A stretch of 22,657 nucleotides of DNA from an uncultured Solimonas sp. (GTDB lineage Bacteria > Pseudomonadota > Gammaproteobacteria > Nevskiales > Nevskiaceae), in the NCBI GenBank assembly GCA_946478985.1, contig CAMLDZ010000046.1, positions 1 through 22,657 of the forward strand, in the 5' to 3' direction. The notes below the pieces were generated by a model, which worked only from the letters and a program-made list of their open reading frames with translations, was not told the DNA's origin and made no database searches. The position numbers and the translations under genes were made by a program. Shown here piece by piece: positions 8,974 through 16,249 of this stretch. How positions within the stretch are numbered: the stretch's first letter is position 1; each line of letters starts with the position of its first letter.

Positions 8974-9360
8974 ATGTCGGACACGGTCACCCGCGGCATC
9001 CGCATCATCGTCAGGCCGCGCTTCGTTCCCGAACAGTCGGAACCGGCCAATGGCCAGTACCTGTTCGCGTATCACATCACCATCCGCAACGAGGGCGAGC
9101 AGACGGTGCAGCTGCTGTCGCGGCACTGGGTCATCACCAACGGCGAGGGCGTGTCGGAGGACGTGCGCGGTCCCGGCGTGGTGGGCTACCAGCCGGTGCT
9201 GGCGCCCAACGAGGAGTTCCAGTACACCAGCGGCTGCCCGCTGACGACCCCGGTCGGCACCATGCACGGCGAGTTCAACATGATCGTCGTCGACAGCCGC
9301 GAGACCTTCGACGCGATCATCCAGCCGTTCCGCCTCGCCGTCCCCACCGTGCTGAACTGA
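8974..9360 (+). CDS. apaG: ApaG domain protein
   Basis: A 128-residue ApaG with a fibronectin-III-like beta fold. Conserved blocks are FAYHITIRNEG (31-41), LLSRHWVITN (47-56), GVVGYQPVLAPNEEFQYTSG (one span from about 67) and GTMHGEF (95-101). Its role is uncertain; it has been tied to Co2+/Mg2+ efflux phenotypes, and the domain also occurs in F-box proteins. In many gammaproteobacteria apaG lies between rsmA and apaH; here it sits between sufT and an arsC-type gene. A GAGGA Shine-Dalgarno (8962-8966) lies 7 nt before the ATG. Confidence 0.95.
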   Translation: MSDTVTRGIRIIVRPRFVPEQSEPANGQYLFAYHITIRNEGEQTVQLLSRHWVITNGEGVSEDVRGPGVVGYQPVLAPNEEFQYTSGCPLTTPVGTMHGEFNMIVVDSRETFDAIIQPFRLAVPTVLN

Positions 9361-9374
9361 GGCTGGGCAGCGCC

Positions 9375-9737
9375 ATGGCCATGCAAGACAGCATCCTGCA
9401 CAACCCGCGCTGCAGCAAGAGCCGCGAGGCCCTGCAGCTGCTGCGCGAGCGCGGCATCGAGCTGCCGGTGGTCGAATACCTGCAGAAGCCGCTGTCGAAA
9501 GCGCAGTTGCGCGAGCTGAGCCGGCTGCTCGGCCTCAGGCCGATGGATTTCGTGCGCAGCAAGGAAGCCCTGTTCAGTGAGCTGGGCCTGTCCCGGGACA
9601 ATGGTTATAGCGATGAGCAATGGCTGGACGTGCTGGCCAGCCACCCCAAGCTGATGGAACGGCCGATCGTCGTCTATCGCGGCAAGGCGGTCGTCGCCCG
9701 TCCGGCCGAGCGGCTGCTGGAACTGCTGCCGGGCTAG
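9375..9737 (+). CDS. arsC: ArsC-family glutaredoxin-dependent reductase
   Basis: A 120-residue thioredoxin-fold protein of the ArsC/Spx superfamily. The active site HNPRCSKSR (residues 9-17, nucleophile Cys13) matches the HNPxCxxSR motif of E. coli ArsC. The basic residues of the arsenate site appear in DFVRSKE, ERPIVV and ARPAER. It is shorter than plasmid ArsC (141 residues), like the chromosomal YfgD group. No arsR, arsB or acr3 is nearby, so arsenate reduction is plausible but unproven. The start is ATG 9375 or ATG 9381, both without a strong Shine-Dalgarno. The frame is open far upstream through sufT and apaG, but only this part is real. It follows apaG by 14 nt, so they are probably co-transcribed. 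Confidence 0.88.
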   Translation: MAMQDSILHNPRCSKSREALQLLRERGIELPVVEYLQKPLSKAQLRELSRLLGLRPMDFVRSKEALFSELGLSRDNGYSDEQWLDVLASHPKLMERPIVVYRGKAVVARPAERLLELLPG

Positions 9738-9953
9738 GGCCTGTCGACGTTCATCTGGCAGTAGGTTTGCCGTGCTACGGTCAGCGGCGGTTTTCCGCAG
9801 TTCGCCGGTATCAGCCAACTTCTGTGCTCATTTGAGCTGATCGAGCCGTCATTGGCCTCGATGTTGCGTGCAGAAAGCCCGAGCCGAATGCTCGAACCGC
9901 AATGGCGCGGTTGCGCCTTTGCCCATCCCATGCATGCCAGGGAGGCACTCACC

Positions 9954-10454
9954 ATGCATCGCGCCCCTTTCCTTTGCAGCCTCCTGGCCGGCCTCGCCGC
10001 CAGTGCCAGCGCGCACGCGCAGACCTATGCCCAGCCGATGCAGGTGGCGATGGTCACCCAGCCCTCGCTGGAAGCCCGGCTGGAAGCCCTGATCGCCGCC
10101 AATCGCCAGCTCACCGCGCAGGTGGGCGAACTGCAGCAACAGCTGGCCAGCTACCAGGCCCAGGCCGCCCCGCCGCAGGCGGCGACGCCCGACACCATTT
10201 ACGTCAACACCAAGGCCAACTCGCAGCAGCAGTACGAGAACTGGTTCGGGCTGGCGATCGGCGACCGCTGGCGGCTTCAGGAAGACACGCCGCTGCGCCT
10301 GCTGGAACCCAATGACAGCAAGCTGGCCTATCGCGTGCTGCCGGCCGGCACCGTCGTCACCATCATCGGCGCGCCGCGCGGCACCACCGGCATTTACGCC
10401 ATCGCCGTCGACAGCAAGACCTCCGGCTGGGCGAGCTTGCGCAGTCTCTACTGA
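9954..10454 (+). CDS. Small secreted protein with coiled coil and possible SH3-like tail
   Basis: A 166-residue protein that I cannot assign to a named family. Residues 1-22 are a signal peptide ending in AHA. Residues 36-65 form a heptad-rich, Gln-rich coiled coil (LEARLEALIAANRQLTAQV). After an Ala/Pro linker, residues 105-166 form a small beta domain with RWRLQEDTPLRLLEPND and a terminal GWASLRSLY, reminiscent of bacterial SH3-like domains. It is likely periplasmic, possibly an oligomeric cell-wall-associated protein. The frame extends upstream to 9852, but GGAGG at 9941-9945, 8 nt before the ATG, and the signal peptide fix the start at 9954. The 216 bases before it show no clear promoter. 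Confidence 0.75.
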   Translation: MHRAPFLCSLLAGLAASASAHAQTYAQPMQVAMVTQPSLEARLEALIAANRQLTAQVGELQQQLASYQAQAAPPQAATPDTIYVNTKANSQQQYENWFGLAIGDRWRLQEDTPLRLLEPNDSKLAYRVLPAGTVVTIIGAPRGTTGIYAIAVDSKTSGWASLRSLY

Positions 10455-10466
10455 GCGTTCTCACGC

Positions 10467-10504
10467 AAAAACGCCCGCCGGCCCTTGACCGGGCCGACGG
10501 GCGT
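10467..10504 (-). terminator. Terminator of the outer-membrane protein gene
   Basis: A 14-bp stem with one mismatch (10504-10491 with 10484-10471), loop of 6, followed on the minus strand by TTTTT (10471-10467). It serves the minus-strand gene ending at 10516. The plus-strand gene ending at 10454 has no T-run on its side, so it is only weakly served. Confidence 0.85.
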
Positions 10505-10515
10505 CGCGGCACCGC

Positions 10516-11307
10516 TCAGAAGCGGTAGACGAAACCGAGCGCGAGCACCGGCCAGAACTTGAAGTCCTTGGTGTCGTCCTCGATGTCGCTGACTTCCTGC
10601 TGCAGATCGTCCATGAACTGGGCGACGCGCGGATCATTGCTCGACTCGATGTCGAAGCCTTCCGCCCCGTTCGGGTCGCAAGCACCGTTGGTGGAATCGC
10701 AGACGCGGCCGGTGGCGTCGAGGCTGACGTTCGGCGCCTTGGTGAACATCACGCCCATGTCGAAGCTGACGCCGAAGCCGGTGCCATTGGTCGTGCCGCC
10801 CCAGCCGATGCCCAGATACGGCGCCGCGCTGCCCAGGTCGGCCTTGCCCTTCATGCTCAGATCGCCGGTATAGGTGCTCTCACCGACGTCATAGTCGTCC
10901 TGGCCTTTCGATTTCAGCTTCAGCTCCGGCGCGCCGCCGTAGACACCGGCACTGATGCGGAAGCCGCCAGCGAACGGCTTGATGTCGATCAGGCCGACCG
11001 GTGCACTGATCTTCAGCTTGGCCTTGTACTCGGTGCCGTCGTCGTCATAGGTGTCGCTGTAGCTGCCGAAATCGTAGGCGGCGCGCAGATCGATGAAGCG
11101 ATTGAGGCCAAAGCGATATTCGACGCCGAAGCCCGTGGTGCCGACATGCGCGCCCACCGTGCCCATCGACATCGACCGCCCCTGCGTCTCGGTCGAGGTT
11201 TCCGCAGCCGTTTCCTGCGCCTGCGCCACGCCACACCAGCCGATGCCCGCCGCCATCGCCAGCATCGCAAGCTGGCGAGCACCCACCCTGTTCACGCTTT
11301 CCCGCAT
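10516..11307 (-). CDS. Outer-membrane beta-barrel protein
   Basis: A 263-residue protein with a signal peptide (residues 1-30, cut after AQA). The mature protein has alternating strands rich in Gly and aromatic residues (FGVEYRFGLNRFIDLRAAYDF, PYLGIGWGG, GFGVSFDMGVMF) and ends in Phe (VLALGFVYRF), the signal recognised by the Bam complex. A Cys pair in the segment RVCDSTNGACDPNG suggests a disulfide loop. A C-terminal acidic stretch holds FMDDLQQEVSDIEDDTKDF. It resembles OmpA/OmpW-like small barrels found in marine and soil gammaproteobacteria, but I cannot name the family and do not claim a ligand. The frame opens at 11337, but AGGAGAGGG lies just before the ATG at 11307, which is taken as the start. 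Confidence 0.75.
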   Translation of the reverse strand: MRESVNRVGARQLAMLAMAAGIGWCGVAQAQETAAETSTETQGRSMSMGTVGAHVGTTGFGVEYRFGLNRFIDLRAAYDFGSYSDTYDDDGTEYKAKLKISAPVGLIDIKPFAGGFRISAGVYGGAPELKLKSKGQDDYDVGESTYTGDLSMKGKADLGSAAPYLGIGWGGTTNGTGFGVSFDMGVMFTKAPNVSLDATGRVCDSTNGACDPNGAEGFDIESSNDPRVAQFMDDLQQEVSDIEDDTKDFKFWPVLALGFVYRF

Positions 11308-11460
11308 ATCCCTCTCCTGATCGATGGCCGTCATCACGGCCGCCCCATGCAGCGATTTGCCGGTCGGCTCGTCGGTGCATCCCCGATCATTATGTAAGCC
11401 AAATCCGAGCCGACCCCGAAAATCGGAAGGACGTAGGGCTCGAGGCGAGGAACGGAGCGT

Positions 11461-12357
11461 TCAGGAGCGGCGCCGCGCCCCCGTTCGCCGTCGCGGCTGC
11501 GTCTTGCGGGCCGACGACTTGGCACTGCCCGCCGCCGGACTGCGCTTGTTGGAGGCGATGCTCTGCTGCAGCAGTGCCATGAAATCGACCACCTTGTCGG
11601 AGCGCGGCGCCTCCGTATCGAGTCCGGCCTTGCGCGAGACCTTGGCACCCTTTCGGCGCAGGCGCGCCCGAATGGCGCGGCTGAGCTTTTCGCGGAATTC
11701 ATCGCGGTAGGCGTCCGGCTTGAACGGCTCGCTCATCGATTCGACCAGCTGCCGGGCCATCGCCAGTTCCTTGTCGCTGACGCGCGTGGTCTTGGCGCCG
11801 GCCGACGGAAAGCTGTACTCGTCGAGCGGTACCAGCTCCTGCGGATAACGCAGCACGATCAGTTGCAAGGCCGCATCGACCGGGCGCAATAGCGCCAGAT
11901 GCTCGCGCGAGCGGATCACCACGCGTGCCAGCGCGACGCGATCGAGCTTCTTCAGGGTCTCGCGCAGCAGCACATAACCCTTGGCGGCGCCCTGCTGCTT
12001 CTTGCCGCTCGGCGGCACCAGGTAATACGGCCGCTCGTAGTATTCGGGGCCCACCGCGTCCGGCGCGATGAAGCTTTCGATATCCACCGACTCGCTGCTG
12101 TCCGGCGCCGCGCTCTTGAAGTCCTCGTCCTCCAGGACCACGTAGCTGCCCTTCTCGTACTCGAAGGCCTTGGCGATGTCCTTCCACGGCACTTCCTCGC
12201 CGGTATCCTCGTTGACGCGCTCGTAGCGCACGCGCGCCTTGTCGCGCACGTCGACCAGGTGAAAGCGCAGGTCGCTGCGCCGCTCGCCCGGCATCAGCTG
12301 CACCGGGATGTGCAGCAGGCCGAAGGAGATCGCGCCGTTCCACAGCGGCCGGGCCAT
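11461..12357 (-). CDS. ku: Non-homologous end-joining protein Ku
   Basis: Bacterial Ku homodimer that threads onto double-strand DNA ends and recruits LigD. The 298-residue protein opens with RPLWNGAISFGLLHIPV (residues 3-19) and carries RYERVNEDTGEEV, KGSYVVLEDED, ERPYYLVP and ARVVIRSREHLALL, the hallmarks of the family. The last 36 residues are a Lys/Arg/Ser-rich tail of the kind that helps DNA binding and threading. Its ATG overlaps the ligD stop by one base (TGATG), so the two are co-translated. No terminator with a T-run is seen in the 153 nt to the next gene. Confidence 0.97.
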   Translation of the reverse strand: MARPLWNGAISFGLLHIPVQLMPGERRSDLRFHLVDVRDKARVRYERVNEDTGEEVPWKDIAKAFEYEKGSYVVLEDEDFKSAAPDSSESVDIESFIAPDAVGPEYYERPYYLVPPSGKKQQGAAKGYVLLRETLKKLDRVALARVVIRSREHLALLRPVDAALQLIVLRYPQELVPLDEYSFPSAGAKTTRVSDKELAMARQLVESMSEPFKPDAYRDEFREKLSRAIRARLRRKGAKVSRKAGLDTEAPRSDKVVDFMALLQQSIASNKRSPAAGSAKSSARKTQPRRRTGARRRS

Positions 12358-14891
12358 CAGCGTTTCGCCTTCGGCAGCGCCTGGCGAACCTCGGCGAAGC
12401 CTGGCCAGGGCTCAGGATGTGCGGCGACGCGCTTGCGGATGTTGTCGGCCGCGAACGGTGCCGGGCCGCGCAGACGAGCGAGTTCGTCCCAGTGCACGGG
12501 CACGGCGATCGGCGCGCCCGGCCGCGCACGCAGCGAGTACGAGGCGATCGCGGTCGCGCCACGGCTGTTGCGCAGGTAATCGATGAAGATCCGCCGTTCG
12601 CGCCGCGACTTGGTGGCGACATCGATGTAGCGCTCCGGCGCGTCCTGCGTCATCACCCGGGCCATCGCCTGCGCGAAGCCCTTGACCGCCTCCCAGCTGT
12701 CGCGGCCGCTCAGCGGCACCACCACATGCAGGCCCTTGCCGCCGGAGACGCGCGGGAACGACAGCAGCTTGAGCGCATCCAGACGCTGCCGCAGCTCGCG
12801 CGCTGCGGCGACGACCCGAGACCACGGCACGGCGGGGCCAGGGTCGAGATCGAAGACGATGCGATCCGGGCGCTGCGGATCGCGCAGCGGCGCACCCCAG
12901 GGATGGATCTCGATGACGTTCATCTGCACCAGACCCAGCAGGCCGTCGAGGTCCTCGATATAGACGTAGGGATCGCGCGCGGACTTGACCGCGGCGGCGT
13001 GCACGGACTTCGGGAAGCCTGGCGTCAGATGCTTCTGGAAGAAGCATGGCTGGCCGATGCCTTGCGGACAGCGCAGCAGCGCCAGCGGCCGCGCGACGAT
13101 ACCGGGCAGGATGTGATCGGCCAGATCGCGGTAAAGCGCGCCGATCTCGGCCTTGCTCAGCGGTGGATCAGCAAACAGCCGCCGCTCGGGGTGCGTGAAC
13201 GCGAACGGCGCTGCCGCCTCCGCCTCTTTTTTTGAAGCAGGCGCCGACGAACGTCGGCGCGCCGCTCCCGACCTGCTGCCGCCCGCAGCGGCCCGCAGCC
13301 GTGGTGGCGCGTCAGGGCGGGCGACATCGGCCGGCGACTTGTCCGGCCGCAGGCCCTTGAAGCTGGCCTGTCGCAGCAGGCCATCGTCGGTCCAGGCGCG
13401 GAACTCCACCTCGATCACCCGCTCCGGCTTGACCCATACCGGCGTGGCACCGCGCAGCTCGGCACGGCCCGGACCCCGATCCAGCGCGGGCGCCCGCTTG
13501 AGCGGGCGAAAGCCTTTGAGCAGATCGCCGATCAAGGCCTCGCTGAAGCCGGTGCCGACGCGGCCGACGTACTGCCAGGGCGCGCCGGCCGGGCCGGGCC
13601 GCGCCAGCAGCAGCGAGCCCAGCGCCGCGCGCGCGCCCTGGCCGGGGGTATAACCGACGACGACGAACTCATCCGACTGCACGCATTTCACCTTCAGCCA
13701 GTTGCCGCCACGGCCACCCTCGTACGGCGCCTCGCGCGCCTTGCAGACGATGCCTTCGAGCCCCAGGCGGCAGGCCGCCTCGAAGGCTTCCGGCCCCGCG
13801 CCCTCGAACACCTGCGAGCGTTGCAGCACCGGCGGCGCCGCCTCGAGCAGCCGCTGCAGGGCCTGCTGGCGCGTGCGCAGCGGCTCGCCGCGCAGGTCCT
13901 CGCTGTCGAGGTAGAGCAGGTCGAACATCACCGCCGCGGTGTCGCCGCTATGGCCGAAGCGCTGTTGCAGCAAATCAAAGCGGCTATGCCCCTGCTCGTC
14001 GAAAGCGACGAGTTCACCGTCGAGAATGCAACGTCGGCAGTCGAGGCCCAGCACGGCTTCGCGCAGCGCCGGCAGCTTTTCGGTCCAGTCGATGCCATTG
14101 CGCGAGACGATGCGCAGCTTGCGGCCGTCGCGGAAGACGAGGACGCGGTAGCCGTCGTACTTGATCTCGTGCAGCCAGTCGCGGCCGGCCGGCGCCTTGT
14201 CGCTGAGACGCGCCAGCTGCAGCTCGACCTGCTCCGGAAACGGCTCCGGCAACTGGCGGCGGCGGTGCGCCTGGGCGCGCGAGGCCGGTTTGCGGGCGGC
14301 CGTGCGGCTGCGGCCGCGCGGCGCCGCCTGCGCCTTGAATTCCTGCAGGGTGACATCGCTGGCCACGTCGCCGGCCTCGCAGAAGTCGTCCTGGCCCTTG
14401 ATCAGCAGCCACTGCGGCTGCCTGCCGCCGAGCCGTGTGCGCACCAGCGACCAGCGGCCGCGCAGGCGCGCGCCCTGCAGCGTGAAATGCAGATGGCCTT
14501 TCTTCAGCGCCGCCGCGGCATCGCCTTCCGGTTCCCAGTAACCCTCATCCCAGATGTCGACATGGCCGGCGCCGTACTGGCCTTGCGGGATGTCGCCCTC
14601 GAACTTCGCGTAGGGGATCGGGTGATCCTCGACCTCGACCGCCAGACGCTTCTGCGCCGGATCGCGCGAGGGCCCTTTGGGCACTGCCCAGCTGCGCAGG
14701 GTGCCATCGAGTTCGAGACGGAAATCGAAGTGACGGCTGCGCGCGTGATGCAGCTGGATCACGTAACGCAAGGCGCCGCGCGGACGCGGGGTGCGCTGGT
14801 CGCGCGGCTCGGGCGTGAGATCGAAATCGCGCTTGCGGCGGTAATCGGCAAGACGGCGCGGACTGGAGGTGCTGCGAGCCTGTCTGGGCAT
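12357..14891 (-). CDS. ligD: Multifunctional DNA ligase/polymerase/phosphoesterase LigD
   Basis: An 844-residue NHEJ enzyme with domain order phosphoesterase, ligase, polymerase, as in Pseudomonas. The phosphoesterase (about 1-190) keeps the 3'-end healing residues His48, His54, Asp56, Arg58 and His90. The ATP-dependent ligase (about 210-520) has the nucleotidyl-acceptor Lys244 in EIKYDGYR, LDGELVAFDE and LEGIVCKAREAPYEGGR, with an OB fold after it. An Arg/Ala-rich linker (525-560) joins the primase-like polymerase (565-844), with catalytic Asp681 and Asp683 in FDLDPGP and Asp771 in IFIDYLRN. All catalytic residues look intact. A GGGAG Shine-Dalgarno precedes the ATG. The RES toxin gene ends 76 nt upstream on the same strand, with no T-run terminator between. 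Confidence 0.97.
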   Translation of the reverse strand: MPRQARSTSSPRRLADYRRKRDFDLTPEPRDQRTPRPRGALRYVIQLHHARSRHFDFRLELDGTLRSWAVPKGPSRDPAQKRLAVEVEDHPIPYAKFEGDIPQGQYGAGHVDIWDEGYWEPEGDAAAALKKGHLHFTLQGARLRGRWSLVRTRLGGRQPQWLLIKGQDDFCEAGDVASDVTLQEFKAQAAPRGRSRTAARKPASRAQAHRRRQLPEPFPEQVELQLARLSDKAPAGRDWLHEIKYDGYRVLVFRDGRKLRIVSRNGIDWTEKLPALREAVLGLDCRRCILDGELVAFDEQGHSRFDLLQQRFGHSGDTAAVMFDLLYLDSEDLRGEPLRTRQQALQRLLEAAPPVLQRSQVFEGAGPEAFEAACRLGLEGIVCKAREAPYEGGRGGNWLKVKCVQSDEFVVVGYTPGQGARAALGSLLLARPGPAGAPWQYVGRVGTGFSEALIGDLLKGFRPLKRAPALDRGPGRAELRGATPVWVKPERVIEVEFRAWTDDGLLRQASFKGLRPDKSPADVARPDAPPRLRAAAGGSRSGAARRRSSAPASKKEAEAAAPFAFTHPERRLFADPPLSKAEIGALYRDLADHILPGIVARPLALLRCPQGIGQPCFFQKHLTPGFPKSVHAAAVKSARDPYVYIEDLDGLLGLVQMNVIEIHPWGAPLRDPQRPDRIVFDLDPGPAVPWSRVVAAARELRQRLDALKLLSFPRVSGGKGLHVVVPLSGRDSWEAVKGFAQAMARVMTQDAPERYIDVATKSRRERRIFIDYLRNSRGATAIASYSLRARPGAPIAVPVHWDELARLRGPAPFAADNIRKRVAAHPEPWPGFAEVRQALPKAKR

Positions 14892-14967
14892 ATCGCGCTC
14901 CCGGAAGCTGGGGACCGGCCGCCATCGCCCGGCGATGCGACCACAGGCACAACAGGCTGGCGCCCCG

Positions 14968-15729
14968 CTACTGAGCCGGTCCTGAACCCGCGCTATCGCC
15001 GGCGAACCGCGCCGGAAACTCGAATGCCAGCGTCTCGCGTTCCAGGGGACGCTGCCAGACGATGCGCTGCGGCGGCCGCAGGCTCAGCGTCCAGGTCTGC
15101 TGCACGTGGCGGAAGCTGTCGGCGTCGAACACGGCCGGTGCCAGCAAGGCCAGGCAGCGGCCCTGCGCATCGCGCGCCGACTCGTAGCGGATCGCCTCGA
15201 CGCCGGCTTCGCGCGCCGCGGCAGCCAGCGCCTGCGTGGCGCCGTAATCCTGGGCGATCCAGTCGGCGCGCCGCGCCGCCAGCGGCGGCAGCGTCAGGTC
15301 GAGCAGCCGCGGCGTGCGCGCGTGGAATTCGAACAGCGTCATCTCCACGCTGGCCGCGGTCTGCGCCAGCGCCGCCGAATCGGTCCAGAAGCGCAGCCGC
15401 CAGTAGCCGGCCTCGGCGCAGGCGGTGCGCCGCGACTCGCCGCCGTAGAAAACGCCGGGGTCGCCGCGGCGGCGAAAGCGCGAGCCAGCGCTCAGGGCGC
15501 GGTAGCGGAACGGCGTCGCCAGCAGCCAGTGCAGCGTTTGCGTGGCCCGGGGCGATGGCGGCTTGACGGCATCGAGGAGATCTTCGAGCAGGACCTGGTC
15601 GGCCGGTTCGCCGTGCACCAGGTTCATCGTCGCGACGCGGTGCTGCGCCTCGACCGCACGCCAGCCGCTGCCCTGCCAGGTGCGCGCCTCAGACGCGAGC
15701 GCGGTGGGCGTCCAGGTATTCGCAGACAT
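14968..15729 (-). CDS. RES-family NAD+ phosphorylase toxin
   Basis: A 253-residue toxin of a type II toxin–antitoxin pair. RES toxins (MbcT, ParT and Res types) degrade NAD+ or modify targets with ADP-ribose. The visible family pattern is: the N-terminal QHRVATMNLVHG block (29-40); LLATPFRYRA (69-78); the conserved Arg84 in GSRFRR; FYGGES; Glu106 in ACAEAGYWR; and Ser184 in IRYESARD, the three residues that give RES its name. The start ATG at 15729 lies inside the antitoxin gene, a 41-nt overlap without its own Shine-Dalgarno, so translation is probably coupled. It is the standard antitoxin-then-toxin order for Xre–RES modules. The gene downstream is ligD. The toxin appears intact. Confidence 0.92.
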   Translation of the reverse strand: MSANTWTPTALASEARTWQGSGWRAVEAQHRVATMNLVHGEPADQVLLEDLLDAVKPPSPRATQTLHWLLATPFRYRALSAGSRFRRRGDPGVFYGGESRRTACAEAGYWRLRFWTDSAALAQTAASVEMTLFEFHARTPRLLDLTLPPLAARRADWIAQDYGATQALAAAAREAGVEAIRYESARDAQGRCLALLAPAVFDADSFRHVQQTWTLSLRPPQRIVWQRPLERETLAFEFPARFAGDSAGSGPAQ

Positions 15730-16096
15730 GGATCAGGCCGTCGATGCGGCGGATTTCCTGCAAGGGGGTGCGGCCGTCGAACGCCTGGTTGGCGGAGCCG
15801 AGCCAGGCACGCGCCAGCTCGTCGCTGCCACCGACCATCGACGACAGCGAGCGGTACAGGCGCAGCAGATGCGCCGCCAGCTCCCAGACCTTGCCGTTCT
15901 CGGCGAGCCGGTAATCGCCGCGCAACAGCCGCGAGGCCGTCGGCTGGCTGATGCCGATGATGTCGCGCAAGGCACTCTGGCCCAGATCCAGCCGGCGCGC
16001 CGCCTCGCGCAGCGCCACCGTCAGCACGCGCGCGCGTTCGGCGCTGAGGGCAGCGGCCTTGGCATCGGCATCGGGGCGGCGATCGGGGCGCGGCAT
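15689..16096 (-). CDS. MbcA/ParS/Xre-type antitoxin
   Basis: A 135-residue DNA-binding antitoxin. The N-terminal half has a Xre helix-turn-helix (LGQSALRDIIGISQPTASRL, about residues 38-57). The C-terminal DUF2384 part contains WLGSANQAFDGRTPLQEI (98-115), the segment that blocks the RES active site in known complexes. The frame opens further upstream at 16186, but the promoter -10 (16125-16130) lies in that extension. AGGAG sits before the ATG at 16096, so the shorter form is chosen. Family knowledge predicts that it represses its own promoter; a palindrome over the -10 supports this. It diverges from imuA. Confidence 0.9.
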   Translation of the reverse strand: MPRPDRRPDADAKAAALSAERARVLTVALREAARRLDLGQSALRDIIGISQPTASRLLRGDYRLAENGKVWELAAHLLRLYRSLSSMVGGSDELARAWLGSANQAFDGRTPLQEIRRIDGLIHVCEYLDAHRARV

Positions 16097-16122
16097 GGGC
16101 GCGACTCCTGAGGAAGACGGAC

Positions 16123-16138
16123 TCATTCTACAGAATGA
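16123..16138. promoter_or_regulatory. Probable operator of the toxin–antitoxin promoter
   Basis: TCATTCT (16123-16129) and AGAATGA (16132-16138) form a perfect 7-bp dyad with a 2-nt spacer. It overlaps the -10 of the minus-strand promoter, the usual place for an autoregulating antitoxin to bind. Confidence 0.6.
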
Positions 16139-16153
16139 ATCTCCGTTCTTGAA
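16125..16153 (-). promoter_or_regulatory. Promoter of the antitoxin–RES operon
   Basis: On the minus strand: -35 TTCAAG (16153-16148), 17-bp spacer, -10 TAGAAT (16130-16125). The predicted start point is about 16118, which gives a leader near 22 nt before the ATG at 16096. The same transcript could continue into ligD and ku. Confidence 0.6.
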
Positions 16154-16191
16154 CATCAAAAGAATATCTGCCATGGCACGCAGCACCGCTG

Positions 16192-16220
16192 TTTACATCA
16201 AAGGGGCCGCAGTTTACTGT
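16192..16220 (+). promoter_or_regulatory. Promoter of imuA–imuB–dnaE2
   Basis: -35 TTTACA (16192-16197), exact 17-bp spacer, -10 TACTGT (16215-16220). The LexA palindrome begins inside the -10, so LexA binding would block RNA polymerase. Confidence 0.75.
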
Positions 16221-16232
16221 GCATATGCACAG
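16217..16232. promoter_or_regulatory. LexA (SOS) box
   Basis: CTGTGCATATGCACAG is a perfect 16-bp palindrome that fits the gammaproteobacterial LexA consensus CTGT-N8-ACAG exactly. It overlaps the imuA -10 and ends 17 bp before the imuA ATG. Confidence 0.92.
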
Positions 16233-16249
16233 CTTTCCTGTCCATTCCC

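Noticed and set aside
13821..15566. 581-codon plus-strand open frame across ligD and the RES gene
   Set aside because: Crosses the boundary of two real minus-strand genes and ends in Arg/Ala/Pro-rich low-complexity sequence.
14968..16096. Signs that the toxin–antitoxin pair came in on a mobile element
   Set aside because: No integrase, insertion sequence, target-site repeats or base-composition change seen at its borders.
16217..16232. LexA control of the antitoxin–RES promoter
   Set aside because: The box is about 65 bp upstream of that promoter's -35, outside normal repression range; kept only as possible cross-talk.
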